64,000 nt of DNA from Fragilariopsis cylindrus CCMP1102 (GCA_900095095.1 FMBT01000318.1:124001-188000), one strand, 5' to 3'. Positions 34,249 through 46,791 are shown, numbered from the stretch's first letter. Translations and numbers: made by a program. Notes: generated from the letters alone by a model not told the origin.

Positions 34249-35583
34249 ATGAGTAGTTTAACGCCATCAAATTTGATCTTAGACCGACCCGTGAAAGCCA
34301 CTGCTGACGATGCAATGGTGGCTAAGCTTGCAACTACACATTCTGGATATTATGTCGATCCATTTCTAGATGCTATGATAAGAAATCCGGTGGTTGGTGC
34401 AACGGGGAGAGAACGACCAGCTGGCGCAGCTTTTAATCAGAATATACATATGGGACGAAGGAGAACTATCCAACCAATCATCAAAAGGGGAACACATGCA
34501 AGAGTATGTGTTATGGATAGAGCAATATCTACTTTCTTAAAAACCACAACAACCACTCAAACAAAAAATATCCAAATTGTTAATCTAGGTTGTGGGAAAG
34601 ATACGTCTTATTTTCGGTATCGTAATGGAAATATTATGGGAATGGAACGAGAAGATGAGCAAGATGAAATGAAAATGACATCACCAGAAGAAAAACGTGC
34701 TGCTGCTGCTGCTGCTGCTGCTCAGGAACATATGGAACATGAACATGAATATGAATATGAATATGATAAACAAGTTCATTGGTACGAAGTTGATCACAAA
34801 AGTGTGATAAAAGAAAAAGCATCTTTGATTCAAAATTCTAATCTACTATCATCATACTGTCCCCAATTGATCAAAACAAAAAATGGATACGAATGTAAGA
34901 GTACTACTTCTTCATCTACTTCTTACCATCTTGTTGGGCATGATCTTAGAGAATCGCCAGCCAAACTTCTGGAGAAACTCAAGTTAGATCCAACCTTACC
35001 GACATTATATATCATGGAATGCGTTTCGATGTACGTACCAATATTAGCGAGTAAAAAACTTCTACAAGCGATTTCGGTATCAGCAGATAATACCTTTTTT
35101 GCCTGTTATGAACCTATTCTTGATAGTCACAGCAGCAGTAGTAACAGCAATAATTCTTCTTCTGACCCATTCGGTCGAGTAATGGAACAAAATTTGGTAA
35201 AGATAGGCGTTGCTAGTCCTGAATGTTGTCTTCTACAGACACGGACGCTCCAAGATCAACTTGAAAAATTGATTGAATGTGGTTTTGTTCGTGCAGTTGG
35301 TTGTGATATGTGGTCGGCATATGAAACCATCGTGACCGATGACCAAAGAAAACGTGCCAATCAAAGCGAATTTCTGGACGAGTATGAAGAATGGGTTTTG
35401 ATCATGCGACATTATTGTTTTGTTGTTGCACGAGGAGGACGATCTCCCGACCAACATCAACATAATCAAGAAAATATTATTGATCTGACGACAATCCTTG
35501 ACCATAAAGAGGAAAAATCTTCGTCCTTGGGCTGGATGTTAGGTAAATGTTTAGAATTGGAAAAAAGTCTAAAGAATAAATGA
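34249..35583 (+). CDS. Leucine carboxyl methyltransferase (PP2A methylation)
   Basis: LCMT1/PPM1-type enzyme that methylates the C-terminal leucine of the PP2A catalytic subunit with S-adenosylmethionine. Single exon, about 444 residues from ATG 34249. Family marks are the N-terminal DDAMVAKLATTHSGYYVDPF, RGTHARVCVMDRAI, the SAM loop IVNLGCGKDTSYFR, HWYEVDH, LPTLYIMECVSMYVP, FACYEPIL followed by DPFGRVMEQNLVKIG, and MWSAYETIV. A poly-alanine and EHEYEYEYD stretch (DNA about 34695-34765) is inserted after the SAM loop and is low complexity. Length exceeds the usual 330-380 residues because of such inserts. No frame breaks. Confidence 0.9.
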   Translation: MSSLTPSNLILDRPVKATADDAMVAKLATTHSGYYVDPFLDAMIRNPVVGATGRERPAGAAFNQNIHMGRRRTIQPIIKRGTHARVCVMDRAISTFLKTTTTTQTKNIQIVNLGCGKDTSYFRYRNGNIMGMEREDEQDEMKMTSPEEKRAAAAAAAAQEHMEHEHEYEYEYDKQVHWYEVDHKSVIKEKASLIQNSNLLSSYCPQLIKTKNGYECKSTTSSSTSYHLVGHDLRESPAKLLEKLKLDPTLPTLYIMECVSMYVPILASKKLLQAISVSADNTFFACYEPILDSHSSSSNSNNSSSDPFGRVMEQNLVKIGVASPECCLLQTRTLQDQLEKLIECGFVRAVGCDMWSAYETIVTDDQRKRANQSEFLDEYEEWVLIMRHYCFVVARGGRSPDQHQHNQENIIDLTTILDHKEEKSSSLGWMLGKCLELEKSLKNK

Positions 35584-35902
35584 ATGTGAGACCGATCAAG
35601 GTGATATAGGAAACAAGTTCTTCTTAGTGTGCTATTAGAATACTGCGAACGAAGGTTGATCTTCCTATCGAAAGTTTATAGGTGGCAAATTCAAGTACGG
35701 TTGATACCCTTGTACGATGTAGTAAGCTAAAATTGATAACATCAATATACTTTATTCCGTAGATTAATTACATCTAAACATGCTGGCACTGATACTGAAG
35801 AGATTTCTGCAATATAATAGTTTAATATAATAGTATGGAATTGATCAGTATCATGCTTATGGTCTGGTATTTTTTTTCTTTTTCTATATTTTCATTTATC
35901 CC
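35584..35902. other. Convergent spacer
   Basis: 3' flanks of the LCMT and GGCT-like genes. Nothing recognisable is seen. Confidence 0.4.
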
Positions 35903-36592
35903 TCACCCACTGAATCTTGCTGTCAGGTGAGGGGGTATGTCTACTACGCTAGCCATAACTTCGTCTCCATGGCCGTCGAGATACTCGGCTAGAGTCGTTC
36001 TTCGATCAGCCAAGTAAGTATCTTTCAAAAACGACTCATGTGCAGATCCACCTGCTTTTTCAACAGCCAACAAACAATGTCTTAAGTACATACTGAGAGG
36101 TAAAATACCCGACTCGTATGACCAATTCCAAACGGTTTTTATACTATCAGGGTTTGTAGTTAGGTCTATATCTGTATCCTTCGAAGCAAGACAAATGACA
36201 CCTGCACCGAGTGATTCATCGGATCCATCCCCACATTCTTCTAGGGCATAGAATTCCGTTGTCTCAATTTTGTATTCCGGCTCTCGTTGCAAAAATGCGC
36301 TTCTTTGTGATTCATCCAAAACAACTTCAAATGCTGCCACAACGAAAGAAATCTCGTTCGGAGCTGGTTCAGCCGAAAGGCTGGCAATTTTGAGAGTGCT
36401 TGGATATTCTACAACGCCTTCTTTCAAAAGGAATAGATGCGGATGTGCGAACACTCTACGTAATCCTTGTACTCTGACATGACGAAAGTTGGTCAAATGA
36501 GGGAAAGTCAAACGAGATGACGATTCTGAGAGCAGTGCACCGTATCCCAACATCGTTAAATTGGTAGGTTGCAATGCGGGAGGAAATTTCAT
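35903..36592 (-). CDS. Gamma-glutamylcyclotransferase-like protein
   Basis: Single-exon protein of 229 residues with the GGCT-like fold. The N-terminal MLGYGALLSESSSRLTFP corresponds to the substrate-binding glycine loop of this family, followed by FRHVRVQGLRRVFAH, ISFVVAAFEVVLDESQR and REPEYKIETTEFYAL, where an acidic residue of the active site is expected. GGCT enzymes cleave gamma-glutamyl amines or peptides to 5-oxoproline. No targeting signal is seen, so it is probably cytosolic. The C-terminal part (about residues 150-229) has no known domain. Substrate unknown. Confidence 0.7.
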   Translation of the reverse strand: MKFPPALQPTNLTMLGYGALLSESSSRLTFPHLTNFRHVRVQGLRRVFAHPHLFLLKEGVVEYPSTLKIASLSAEPAPNEISFVVAAFEVVLDESQRSAFLQREPEYKIETTEFYALEECGDGSDESLGAGVICLASKDTDIDLTTNPDSIKTVWNWSYESGILPLSMYLRHCLLAVEKAGGSAHESFLKDTYLADRRTTLAEYLDGHGDEVMASVVDIPPHLTARFSG

Positions 36593-37008
36593 GTTGTATC
36601 GCGACTTCGGATGGAAATTACTATATTCACATTCGTACAGCGTACTCTATTGTTCAGAAGACATGTAACGGTATGTCAATAAGTATTAGTACTGTATATA
36701 CTGAATCCACAGAATACTGAATGAAGATTATCAAGTGTAATACTGTAGTACATTATTACATAATTGGTCATAGATCTTTTTTATTTTTGTAAAGAAAACT
36801 CATGCAGTCGTCTGGACGTCAACCAAAAGATCTCCTGCGACCCATTTTAAAATTTTATTTTTCGACGTTAAAATTTGTTACTGTACCAGGTACAGCATGT
36901 CACGTTCATAAAAAGATTCCCTCTTGGCATTCATATATACTTCATTTCAATATTTAACTTGTATCCTCGCTACTATACAATCACAATCGACAATCGTAAG
37001 AAGCCATC
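36593..37008. other. Divergent spacer
   Basis: 5' regions of the GGCT-like and TGS1 genes, AT-rich, with no gene. Confidence 0.4.
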
Positions 37009-38516
37009 ATGGGACGTAGTAGCAAGCAGAACAAGAAAAGGCAGCACATATCCTCTTCCACTGAGAATAAAAACGACCCTAAGCATAAGCAGAAGCAGAA
37101 GCAGCGGCGTCCTAACAAAAAACAAAAACGAGAACGATTTTGGATTGAGGACTGTAAAGATTCTGCGTTGCCGGAATCGTCGTCTTTGCCAAATGATGAT
37201 GATAACATCAAACAACAAATAACATTAGAAGTACTCATAACGCAAACGCAATTAGTCGATGACTATAGACAAGTACCACAATCGTCGAAGAGTGGTTCTA
37301 CTACAGTTGCAGTTACAGCCGATGAAAAAATTCAGAATGCATTTAACAAGAAAGAAAAAGATTTAGAACTACTGCTGGCTCCTCCTCCACATCGAACCTA
37401 GAAATCAAGACGAACAACGACATTGACAATGCTCAGGAAAAACAACCAAAAGAGGTAAAAAATATTGTCACCACCACCAAGCTGCAAGAGGGGGGAAACA
37501 GCAACAGCAACAATAAAACAGTTTCTAAAGATACAAAACACAATAAAAGTACTGACATAATAAAATCTAAAGATTCTATCATTAAAGATGATATCTCAAA
37601 TGCATTTATATCCATCAAACGCGCTAAGAGCGCAATGAAACACATGGAGGTTACGGGGCATTCTGTAGAGAATTTCCGACCCCTACCAAATGGTGATTGT
37701 GGAGATGGAATATGTAATCCGTATGACAATAATGAAGTACCCGACAAATTCTGGTCACAGAGAAGACGGCTATTCAAACTTTTCGATAAAGGGATTCAGT
37801 TGGATAAGGAATCATGGTTCTCAGTAACGCCAGAAGCTATTGCGAATCATATTAGTTCACATCTCGTTAACAACTGCGAAGATACTATCGTACTTGACCC
37901 CTTTGTTGGTTGTGGTGGTAATGCTATCGCCTTTGCTCGTTTAGACGAGGTGAAATTGGTAGTATGTGTCGATAAGGATCGATCGAAACTACTTAAGGCT
38001 GCGCACAATGCAGCAATTTATGGCATCCCACCAGAGAAGATAGTTTTTCTTCACGACAATGCATTTAATATTCTTTCCTGCTACAAGGATAAAAAATTGA
38101 TTAAGCCACTTATTGAAGGTGATGATAGTCAAATTAGTAAGAACATGTCTACCACCAGCAAAGAATTTAAAATTGGTGGAGTAGAATTGCTTCCAGACAA
38201 TATCGACGTTATTTTCTTAAGTCCTCCCTGGGGTGGAATGGATTATGCAAAAGTAGGAAAGAGAAATTATACTTTAAGATGCATTAAAATTGATGGAATA
38301 GAAGAAAATACTACTCTGGACGGGGATGATCTTTTGAATAAAGCTGCAGATGCTTTGGGAAAAGGAGCACCGATTGGACTATTTCTTCCAAAAAATATCA
38401 ATGGCATTTCTCTTGGTAGGAGTGTACTACGAGCTGGATACGATTGTCCTATGGTAATGGAGAAAAATGTCCTTAATGGAAAGCTAAAGACTGTAACAGC
38501 ATATGTCGGTCTGTAG
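37009..38516 (+). CDS. TGS1: Trimethylguanosine synthase
   Basis: TGS1-type RNA cap methyltransferase that converts the m7G cap of snRNA and snoRNA to trimethylguanosine. The N-terminal 125 residues are Lys/Gln-rich and basic (KQKQKQRRPNKKQKRERF), fitting nuclear or nucleolar location. The catalytic part holds VPDKFWSQRRRLFKLFDKGI, ESWFSVTPEAIANHI, the SAM motif VLDPFVGCGGNAIAFA, VVCVDKDRSKL and the catalytic VIFLSPPWGGMDY. Between the two parts the frame changes once, near 37385; the connecting stretch reads open in the shifted frame (NNDIDNAQEKQPKEV and so on) to the ATG-rich core, so the two frames are one gene. Stop at 38514-38516. Confidence 0.9.
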
Positions 38517-38713
38517 TCTAAGACATAATCACACAGTTCGTGATTTGTTGAAGAGAAGTTCAACTGATTCATCTTATCTACAATCTATCTATAATACGCG
38601 TAGTTTTTTAATGTGTCTTAAATTGAGGGATGCCTCCTAACGCGGTAGTTTCAAATTAGTTGTGAAATATTTCTATGCACTGCTAATGTTATATATTATA
38701 TTGTACTTTTTGT

Positions 38714-40789
38714 CTAAATACAAGCCAAGGGATAACCAACCTCATCGCTGAAGTTAGGTTCGCCAGATGGAGAAATCCAGCTTAAAACTAACTTAGTTGT
38801 ATTCTGCAGGAGTGACTCACTACCTATAGCATTGAAGACTACAACTTCATTCAGATAACCATCTGTTCTTAAGTAGTCGATGGGTAAAAAGTAATATTGC
38901 TGTGAGTACCTGTCAGTTTCGCCTTGAGTGATATTCCAAAAACGACCAAGGTCTTTTCCGTTGAGCCAGAAGTGTCCACGACCAGTTGTTATTTCAAGGA
39001 ACAAGGACTGGAATGTCGGGTCGAACTCAGGTGATTGAAACAAAAACGAAGTCCATATTGCGTTTTGTTGGCTTGGATATTCACTTGCCATTCGTCTCGT
39101 GCTCGCTTCGTAAAAATCCTTCTCTCCATGTAATCCCGGGAAGGATCTCCATTCGCGCCCATCAACAAGACTGACATTTTTCATTTTTTCTCCTCCTGAT
39201 AGTAACACATCACCTGATATCCCTTTCAGTTTTGGTCCGGTCTGAGAGTTGGAAAATCTTCCTATTAGATTTGAGTGGCCCATCGACTCGGACAGTATCG
39301 ATAGTTTGTGTTGACCAATAGGCAAATGCCCAATTTTTACAGCTATGGTCAAGTTTCCTTCAAATATGTGGCTATGATCTTCAGCGGATCCAATAAATGA
39401 ATCGTCCACAAATACGAGCAATCCGTTCGACCTTTGACTTTCTATGAAAAGCGTTGCATCTTTCATACTATTCCCTTCGAGTGTTAAAGATGTTTCATAC
39501 CAAGCATAATCACTCCACACGCTTGATTCTACGTTAAGTTTGGTTTGTTCAAAGGGGACCGTGTCGATCAAAGTCATTGGATCACCTTTTCCTGCACCGA
39601 TTCTTTCAGGCCAAGAAGACCAGCTAAGAAGCGCAGGAATTGAAGACGAATCTGCAAATTCACGTTTGAATGACATCGACTTTGGATCAATGATAGCAGA
39701 ATCAAATTCCAGTACTCCATCAACAACAAGTATAGCAGAAGTCGGTGCTAGAGAATATTGCTGGTATTTCTTGGCCTTTTCGTTGATATTTGGGATTCTA
39801 ATAACAGCTTCTTCGCTAGCGTCATTCTCCACAAATGTAACTTGCTTAAAGCTCTTTGATCGAACAGGAACTGTAGATCCAGTCTCTTTTTGGTTGACAA
39901 AGTACTCAAACATGCGCTGTTCACTCCCAATCACCCACTCCTTTTCCTTGCTCATCACTTCTACAGGTTTTTCATTCCCCAAGGCTGTTTCTGCTGCGAG
40001 GAGTGTGGACGCAATACTGGCGATCACTAGAAATATTGATGAGCATTATACTACGATAGCAATAATAGAACCGAGATGTGTATAGAATAGTTTTTATAGA
40101 GCAAAGAACAATATAAATGAAAACTTACTTTTGTGCAGCGATTGATAGTGATTGAATTTTGGTTGATGTCGCTGCCCCGATGAACACAAAGCTGCATCTG
40201 TGGCGTACTGATTGCTTATCCCCCCTGCGGCTTGTCTTCCTCTGTTGTAGCCACCGAAAAACATATAATAATTAAGGTGCGTACCACTGAAATCAAAGGA
40301 ATATTGGCAAGCAAGTGTAAGAATAGTTAGGAGAGGGGTATTCTAACCAATGGAATGAGAACTAAGGTTATGTACTTACCCACGAGCAAACCATCGTAGA
40401 GCCTCTCTTGTCGCGGCCGCTGCTGTTCGTCCCCAAAAGTAATCATTTGGATGCTCTGGTGTCTCGCCCCAATCCTGGAAGCCTTCCTCAAATTCAGTTA
40501 CTTAGTTTGGTAGGAGTAAAAATTTGTACGAAGTGTTCAGTGTGTAAATAATTGTGAGTATGTGTGTGTGTGAAAAAGTGGAATTGAACATGATAATTCA
40601 TAATGCATTCGAACAAATTTACACTTACAAAGTGGAGGTTGGTCTACCTGTATGCGCCCGTTTCCACCATAACTTTCAAGCCAATCAGCTCCATTATTGA
40701 TAGCGTTGCAAGTATGAATCGTGTTATTGGCCGATAGACCATTACACATCCTTGGAGTGGCAGCAGTAAATCAAGTATTGTAGATAGAT

Positions 40790-40821
<32 letters not shown>

Positions 40822-42146
40822 ATATATATATATATATAAATTCAAAGAACAAACGATGTTAGATGAGATCAGCGAAATCGTTCAGAACTATCGAACTATC
40901 GAGCTACCCCGCCGCAAATAGATGGTAACAATACTCCCCAGATGAATATATAGAATGAAGTAGTAGTAATAACTTACGTCCATGTAACTTGAGGTGCATG
41001 TTTTTCCGCTATCTCGCCGCACCAGTCTGCGTAATCTTGAAGCGTCGCTTTTCGGATTGAACCAATATAAGTGGTTTTTTCTAAGGGATCCACAAACTGA
41101 CCACTACTATTAACATACAACGACCCTTCATGATGCGTATGTGTTGTGACTTCATTTTGATCCTCGCCTTCGCCCAATTCATTTTCGATCTGACTTATTA
41201 TAATCGGCCCCCCTTGGTGCGCCCAAAGCTCATTGTCGCTGACATAATCAATTATTTGTTCTACAAAGGACTCCATAACTACGACAGAAAGGAAAAATCA
41301 TTTGCTGAGAATTCAAACCACAAATCCTTTTTACATCTATTGATTCAGATATTGATACTGATACTACTTACTTTCAAGCCACTCAAAGTTTGGACGTCGA
41401 AGGCGCATGTTAGGATTCTCCACGAGTAACCACTCAGGAATGCCACCATAACTGTATTCAGCACAGTCATATGGACCGATTCGCAAATGAATGAAAAGTC
41501 CCCTATCGGCTGCGGATTGTATGGCAGCAGCAAGGTTCCAATCTTCGCATGATACATCGTCAACTGTATTACGACAAGCCGCGTCCATAACGGGTGAGGA
41601 CCAATCTGGGAATGTCCAATCAATACCTTTGTTCTTAACAGGTTGATGGTCCGACCACATCACATATATTGTGATAAGATTGAGTCCGTTTTGAACAGCT
41701 TCGTCTAAAGCGAGACTCCATGTTTGACGAGTCGCCCTTGCAGGATGCATGCTACCTCCGAGAAAGAAAACACGATCGTCATTAATTTTGAGAGATCTTT
41801 TGTCGTAACTAACGCGAAGTTGTCCACGATGAGCATATTTCAAAAAGGAAGGAAATCCTGGACTCGTTAATGGAACATATATCTTCGACGGTGTGAAACA
41901 TGGAGATCCTTTGCATGGAGAAATTCCGGTTTCGATTATGTTATCCAATGATGCTGACGTATTATTAATAAAATATAGAATTCTATTGCTTAATAGTATA
42001 AATAGTCCTGCAGCAAACATAGCTATAAGGCCAAACAAAACCCGTCTCGAACGATTTTGAAGAAGTCTATGGTCGCGATTTCTTATCAAGTACTGTTGTT
42101 CGTTAGTTGTGGTATCACCCTCGACTGCAGACAACAATGGATCCAT
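38714..42146 (-). CDS. GH35 beta-galactosidase, membrane-anchored
   Basis: Glycoside hydrolase family 35 enzyme; family members remove terminal beta-linked galactose. Six exons: 42146-41372, 41278-40978, 40750-40629, 40500-40380, 40286-40129 and 40026-38714. All use GT-AG introns and the reading frame is intact across them. The N-terminus has a cytosolic basic stretch then a membrane span at about residues 36-60 (RVLFGLIAMFAAGLFILLSN), a type II anchor. Catalytic marks are FFLGGSMHPARATRQTW, GLFIHLRIGPYDCAEYSYGG, GGPIIISQIENELGEG (acid/base E) and the TEFEEGFQDWGE segment (nucleophile E). The C-terminal half has beta-sandwich marks such as HFWLNGKDLGRFWNI. A cell-wall or vesicle-lumen location is inferred from topology. 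Confidence 0.9.
40791..40838. repeat. (TA)n microsatellite
   Basis: Imperfect TA run inside the second intron of the beta-galactosidase gene. Confidence 0.85.
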
Positions 42147-42756
42147 AATCGATATCGGGGTCGAAGAAACGGCGTTGATAATGTCTTCAGGTTGTCATTG
42201 TTAGCTTCCATTATTTAAGTTATTGTCCCTCTCTCTGAGGTTAGGCAACTAGCTAGTAGTAGAGGGAAGTTGAGCAAACCAAATTTTCAGATAGGAAAAA
42301 CAGTCTGATCAGACAAGATATAATAAGCAAGAGCAAGATAGTTGCATATTGCTTTATTATGTGCATGATTAATATATGACGACGGTGTCAGGTGTCATGG
42401 CGTTATTATCAGATCTTGACTATTATATATCTTTGAGTCCCACGCGAATGAATATGAAATAAGAGAGAAAAAACTAAACGAATGTATTAACCTACTAGTA
42501 TATTTATATAGTACATAATATTTTTCTTTCTTACAATATTTGTGTGTGTATGGTATATAATGTGTACTGCTATTAAGTTATTAGGGTGTTAGAAAGGGAG
42601 GCATTACCAAAGATATGCTGCATATGATGTTTTACATTAAAAGCTAGATGTCGTGTTTACCACACATTATTTATCCAAAACATGAAAATACTACTAAAGT
42701 TGTACAGTATAGAAAACTATATTTTATTGTTCATTAGTTCGATTAATTATCGCTAT
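42147..42756. other. Spacer between two minus-strand genes
   Basis: AT-rich; promoter side of the beta-galactosidase gene and 3' flank of the transporter. No gene is seen. Confidence 0.4.
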
Positions 42757-44710
42757 TTATCCTATCATCAGAATGTGAATCTGATAACTCATCTTGAAAT
42801 CCTCTTCTTCTCGAAGAGCCAAATCTTCGTCGTCGTCGTCGTCATCAACCGAAGGATGATGTGCTGGTCCCATATGCGATCCTTTTGTCTCCGGGAGTTG
42901 GGAAACAAAAATAACAGTTACTGCGTGTATTACAAGCATGATGAGACCTTTTTTGACTAATGAGATGTTACCTACTATGAGAAAGGGACTGAACAATGAT
43001 CCTATCCGAGCTACAGCATTAGCGGCTGCATGTCCAGTGGTTCTAACATCTGTCGTAAGGATTTCTGCGGTACTGACCCATGATACGCAGCTACCGGTCA
43101 TTTCAAAGATTCGAGCAGCGAAACCTAAGGCAATTAAGACGGTTCTCTGGGCATTATTTGCTGCTGCCATGTATAAAGAACATACTGATACTCCAGCCAT
43201 GGCATATGCCACCACCTGTAGAGGGATGCGACCAACCGAATCAACGCAAAATATTGCTACAGTTGTTCCCTATTGAATATGATTGAAACAAACGAGTAAC
43301 GAGAAAATTAAAAATATTGGAGAGAGAAGTTTGAGATAATCAGTTGATTTCTTTAGGAAAAATGAAGATGACAAGGGAAAGTCTAGACCGATGATAATGA
43401 TAGAATGCTCCAAACTAAATTATTGGACTAGCAACCGGCCAAACTTACCACCAGTTCTGCAGAACTACTAACAAAGATAGCTCCATAATCAAAGTTGTAC
43501 GTGTTTTTTTGATCTTGAGCATTGGAATCCCCTTCCGAATCGAATATTTCCGTAATCGCCATGATGGTACCGTAATAACCGAATGCAAAAAATCCCCATG
43601 CTGATATATCAAAGAGCAAAAACGACGAATAGAGTAAGAAAGGAGGAACAGTATCAAAGTGAAGAACAGCAAAATAATGTAGTGTACACGCTTTCCCGAA
43701 ATATCATATCATCACTTACTGAACCATAATTTATTGTCGTATATCGCCATCGTGGACTAAACAGCTCACAAACATCAGATTCTTCTTCTTCCTCATGTTG
43801 AAGTTCTGTTCCTTCAGGAAACAATAAATCGACGTCTTTCTATTGGTCTCGGCAGCATGTCTTAGTATTATTAAGGCTTCTTCATATCGCCCCTTCGAAC
43901 AAAGCCATCTTGGACTTTCCGGAACGTAAAAGTATCCAATCAGTACAGAAACCAACATGGAATTGTACAAATTACCACAAATATTCGCCAGCTACCAGCC
44001 TTATTACCATCACCTAATGTATAGTACGCAATACACACCACAAATAAAACTCCAACGGTCCAAAAGTATTCGATCACTAATAGATTCTTCCCTCTTCTAC
44101 TTGCTGGAAGAATCTCTGCTAATATATCAAATGGAACAGTCAAGCCTCCTACACCAAAGCCTACCATAAATAAATAGCTAGAAGGCCCAATAGGAATTTA
44201 CCATAGCAACTGCCACTCCGAAGGAACTGATTATAGAAGCAGCCAACAAAAAGATCGGTTTTCTTCCCTTTTTATCTGCTAATGGTCCCAAGGTTAACGT
44301 GCCAAATATCGCACCAATAAATAGAATCGATGTTATAAATGCTGTCTCTTCGACGTTTAAATTCCATTCAATCCGTAGTACTTCGCTTAGAAAAGATAGT
44401 AATATAACTTGCATCGCGTCGGCAGCAAAACACAAACCTGCTGCAGTCAAGACAACCAGTTGAAAGCGACCTGATCCTAAACGTTCTATGGCATCATCAA
44501 CAGTTATAATAAGGCTTTCATTACAATTAGTATCCAATTTTGGTAATTTTTGTGGTCCAACTGGACCGATTTCCTGTCGTCGCTTGACAGCGGCAAGTCA
44601 AGACTCACAGAATTACTGGTGTCGTCGTCCGTAGTTATTCGTTCATCTTCATTGTCATTTTCTCGCTCTTGCACCGGAACTACGCTGTATGTCTTTGTTG
44701 TGCCCATCAC
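42757..44710 (-). CDS. MFS transporter, SV2/organic-ion type
   Basis: Twelve-span major facilitator of the sugar/organic-ion (SV2-like) group. An acidic N-terminal tail is followed by DDAIERLGSGRFQLVVLTAA, FIGAIFGTLTLGPLADKKGR (MFS motif A), VGFGVGGLTVPFDILAEILP, YFYVPESPRWLCSKGRYEEA, WGFFAFGYYGTIMAITEIF and a C-terminal QLPETKGS. Introns are about 43719-43601 and 43448-43270, with good GTAAGT donors. The last exon is 43269-42757. In the first exon the frame changes near 44540, 44180 (one or two steps), 43960 and 43830, each consistent with lost bases. A 24-base GTAAAT...CTAG segment at the second site is too short to be an intron. The substrate is not predictable. Confidence 0.8.
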
Positions 44711-45108
44711 TATTGCGTTTTATTTCTTTAGAATTCTTGATTTTTTAATATAAAATTGGTCAGTGCAATAATACAGCAAGTGTTGCTGTTTTTCTGAACA
44801 GGGATGGTTATTATCGTTGTTTGTTTATTGTTGATTACTAGAATGTACATTTTGATGTGATTTTGTGATTGATTCGATTCCGATTGTGATAATACGCGAA
44901 GATTGTTGTACGGGATTGGATTTGATTTGATCACGGACAGGCATACCTTTTTCAATTTCAACAAAACAATATTTAAAAAATAATTATAAGGTTTTACACT
45001 CCTAGCTTTGAGTAGTAAGTAACTATCTTCCTAATCATATTTCTTTTGGAACATTCTTCTATAATATATAAATCTGCACCCATTAATTCTTATTAACTGT
45101 TAACCTAT
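44711..45108. other. Spacer between two minus-strand genes
   Basis: AT-rich sequence between the transporter promoter and the aspartoacylase 3' end. No gene is seen. Confidence 0.4.
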
Positions 45109-46308
45109 TTATTCTAGTGGTGTAGTACTACTGCACTGTAACGTAGGTAATTCTTTTGGGATGAGATTGCCCGTTATTAAATCGAATTCATCTTTCAAAG
45201 CGACTGATATACCAGTTCCACTACTTGCGTAGTAGTATCCACCCTCATTAATAAACATCAACAACACGGGTGATCCATGTGATCCATCATAAGGTATTAC
45301 GTCCCCATCTAAGTTCACAAAAAGAGGATCGCCCTTTTTTATTTCTTGAAAGTCTTGATCTTGTACGTCCTTATGGACCAACCATTGAGGGAAATTTTCA
45401 TTATCTGGATCGGATGGCCAAACAAGTTTGGCTGACATTTCTCCTTCTCTTATGGCTGGAGCAGATCGATAGCATGGTATTTTCCCACTAGGATAAAATG
45501 ATTTTAATTCATTCAGTAACTTTTCTGGTTCCTGTTGATTCCGTTGTAAGAATTCTAAAGCGCTGTTCAACGTTTCTTGCATTTCTTCGACTTTATCATG
45601 TCGTAGTACACCCTGTGGGACTGGACCAACTTCTATGGTAAAAGCATGTGGTGCAATCGATGATAAGTTTGGACGGACTTCTCCCGTTTTATGAGTGTGC
45701 ATCATGATACAGACTTTGAAATTCTTCTCTTGACACTTGTGCATTACATATGCAGCCGCCTGCGTTGTGAGAGGATCACCTTGTCCTACAATCAACGCTG
45801 TATGCATGTTGGATGTTGTGGTATGTAAATCTACAATAAAATCGGTGGCAGGTGGTTGATCTTCATTACCAAATTTCGGTCCAAGTAATTGATCTAATTC
45901 CTTTGCTCTTTTTTGTTCTACTGACAAAAAAGCAGGATCGGTATAGGCAGCTGTCGCAGCAGCCATAGTAGCTGCTGAGAATTGTCGATTCAAATCTTCA
46001 TCGACGAATCGTTTGTTTTGTTCGAATGCCACGGGATTACCAATTAACGTGGAAATTCGAAATGGATAGTTTTGATCTCCACCATTTTTTAATTTTCGTT
46101 CCAGAGCCTTAATACAAAACACTCCAGTGTATTCATTTCCGTGTGTTCCACCGATTACAGCTACCGTTCGAACAGCGGATGGTGCTGTAGCTTTTAACGA
46201 CGTCATCATTTTTGGGTTGGTGGTACTACATACAAATGCCAATGGAAAACTATTTATTAGTAAGAAAAAGACTGCAACCAAGAAAGTTCGACAACGCGCC
46301 GAGGTCAT
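45109..46308 (-). CDS. Aspartoacylase-like zinc carboxypeptidase
   Basis: Single-exon 399-residue enzyme of the aspartoacylase/succinylglutamate desuccinylase family (M14-like zinc fold), which deacylates N-acyl amino acids such as N-acetylaspartate. Zinc and substrate motifs are GGTHGNEYTG (His and Glu ligands), VDEDLNRQF, DFIVDLHTTTSNMHT (His ligand) and FTIEVGPVPQGVL (catalytic Glu). The N-terminus MTSARCRTFLVAVFFLLINS is a signal peptide, followed by PLAFVC, which may be a plastid cleavage motif; secreted or plastid location is possible. Length fits the family plus the leader. The C-terminal domain contains GDVIPYDGSHGSPVLLMFI. No frame break. Confidence 0.88.
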   Translation of the reverse strand: MTSARCRTFLVAVFFLLINSFPLAFVCSTTNPKMMTSLKATAPSAVRTVAVIGGTHGNEYTGVFCIKALERKLKNGGDQNYPFRISTLIGNPVAFEQNKRFVDEDLNRQFSAATMAAATAAYTDPAFLSVEQKRAKELDQLLGPKFGNEDQPPATDFIVDLHTTTSNMHTALIVGQGDPLTTQAAAYVMHKCQEKNFKVCIMMHTHKTGEVRPNLSSIAPHAFTIEVGPVPQGVLRHDKVEEMQETLNSALEFLQRNQQEPEKLLNELKSFYPSGKIPCYRSAPAIREGEMSAKLVWPSDPDNENFPQWLVHKDVQDQDFQEIKKGDPLFVNLDGDVIPYDGSHGSPVLLMFINEGGYYYASSGTGISVALKDEFDLITGNLIPKELPTLQCSSTTPLE

Positions 46309-46791
46309 GCTTTTCTTTTAAGTAATCTACTACCGTAACTAGCTAGCGAACTTGTTGCTTTTCTTCTTCTTCTTTTGATGAGGTTTATGAGCGAGAGAAA
46401 ATAGTCGTCCAGTTGTCTGTGTAATTTGTAAAAAATCTGTTAACGTTACCGTACTGTACGTGATCATCGATAGAAATAAATGCTGTTTGTACAAACACAA
46501 TACTACGCGTACGTCTAAAATCGGTGTTTCATTTAACACGTTGTCGTTTCTTTCATTTCAATATTTTTTCGGCCTCGTGCCAGAACTTTGTTAGCACGAC
46601 TGAAAATGGTCTGTCTGTCGTTTGACGCTTTGGATAATAAAAAATAACAAAATAATAATAAAAACTTGTGTAAAGTTGACTTCTTAAGCCATCACAACTT
46701 GAAACTACTAGTAGTACTACAAAAAAATCTTGCAACCTCTAACCACATCTTGTCCCACTCTCTGAAGAGATCATCGTTATATACTTGTAAG
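46309..46791. other. Divergent spacer
   Basis: 5' regions of the aspartoacylase and Obg genes, AT-rich, with no gene. Confidence 0.4.

Noticed and set aside
40791-40838. TA-rich tract as an origin or regulatory element
   Set aside because: Simple microsatellite in an intron, similar to those at 4118, 18848 and 60210.
44178-44205. A GTAAAT...CTAG segment as an intron of the transporter gene
   Set aside because: It would be only about 24 bases, and its phases do not join the flanking frames; lost bases explain the shift better.
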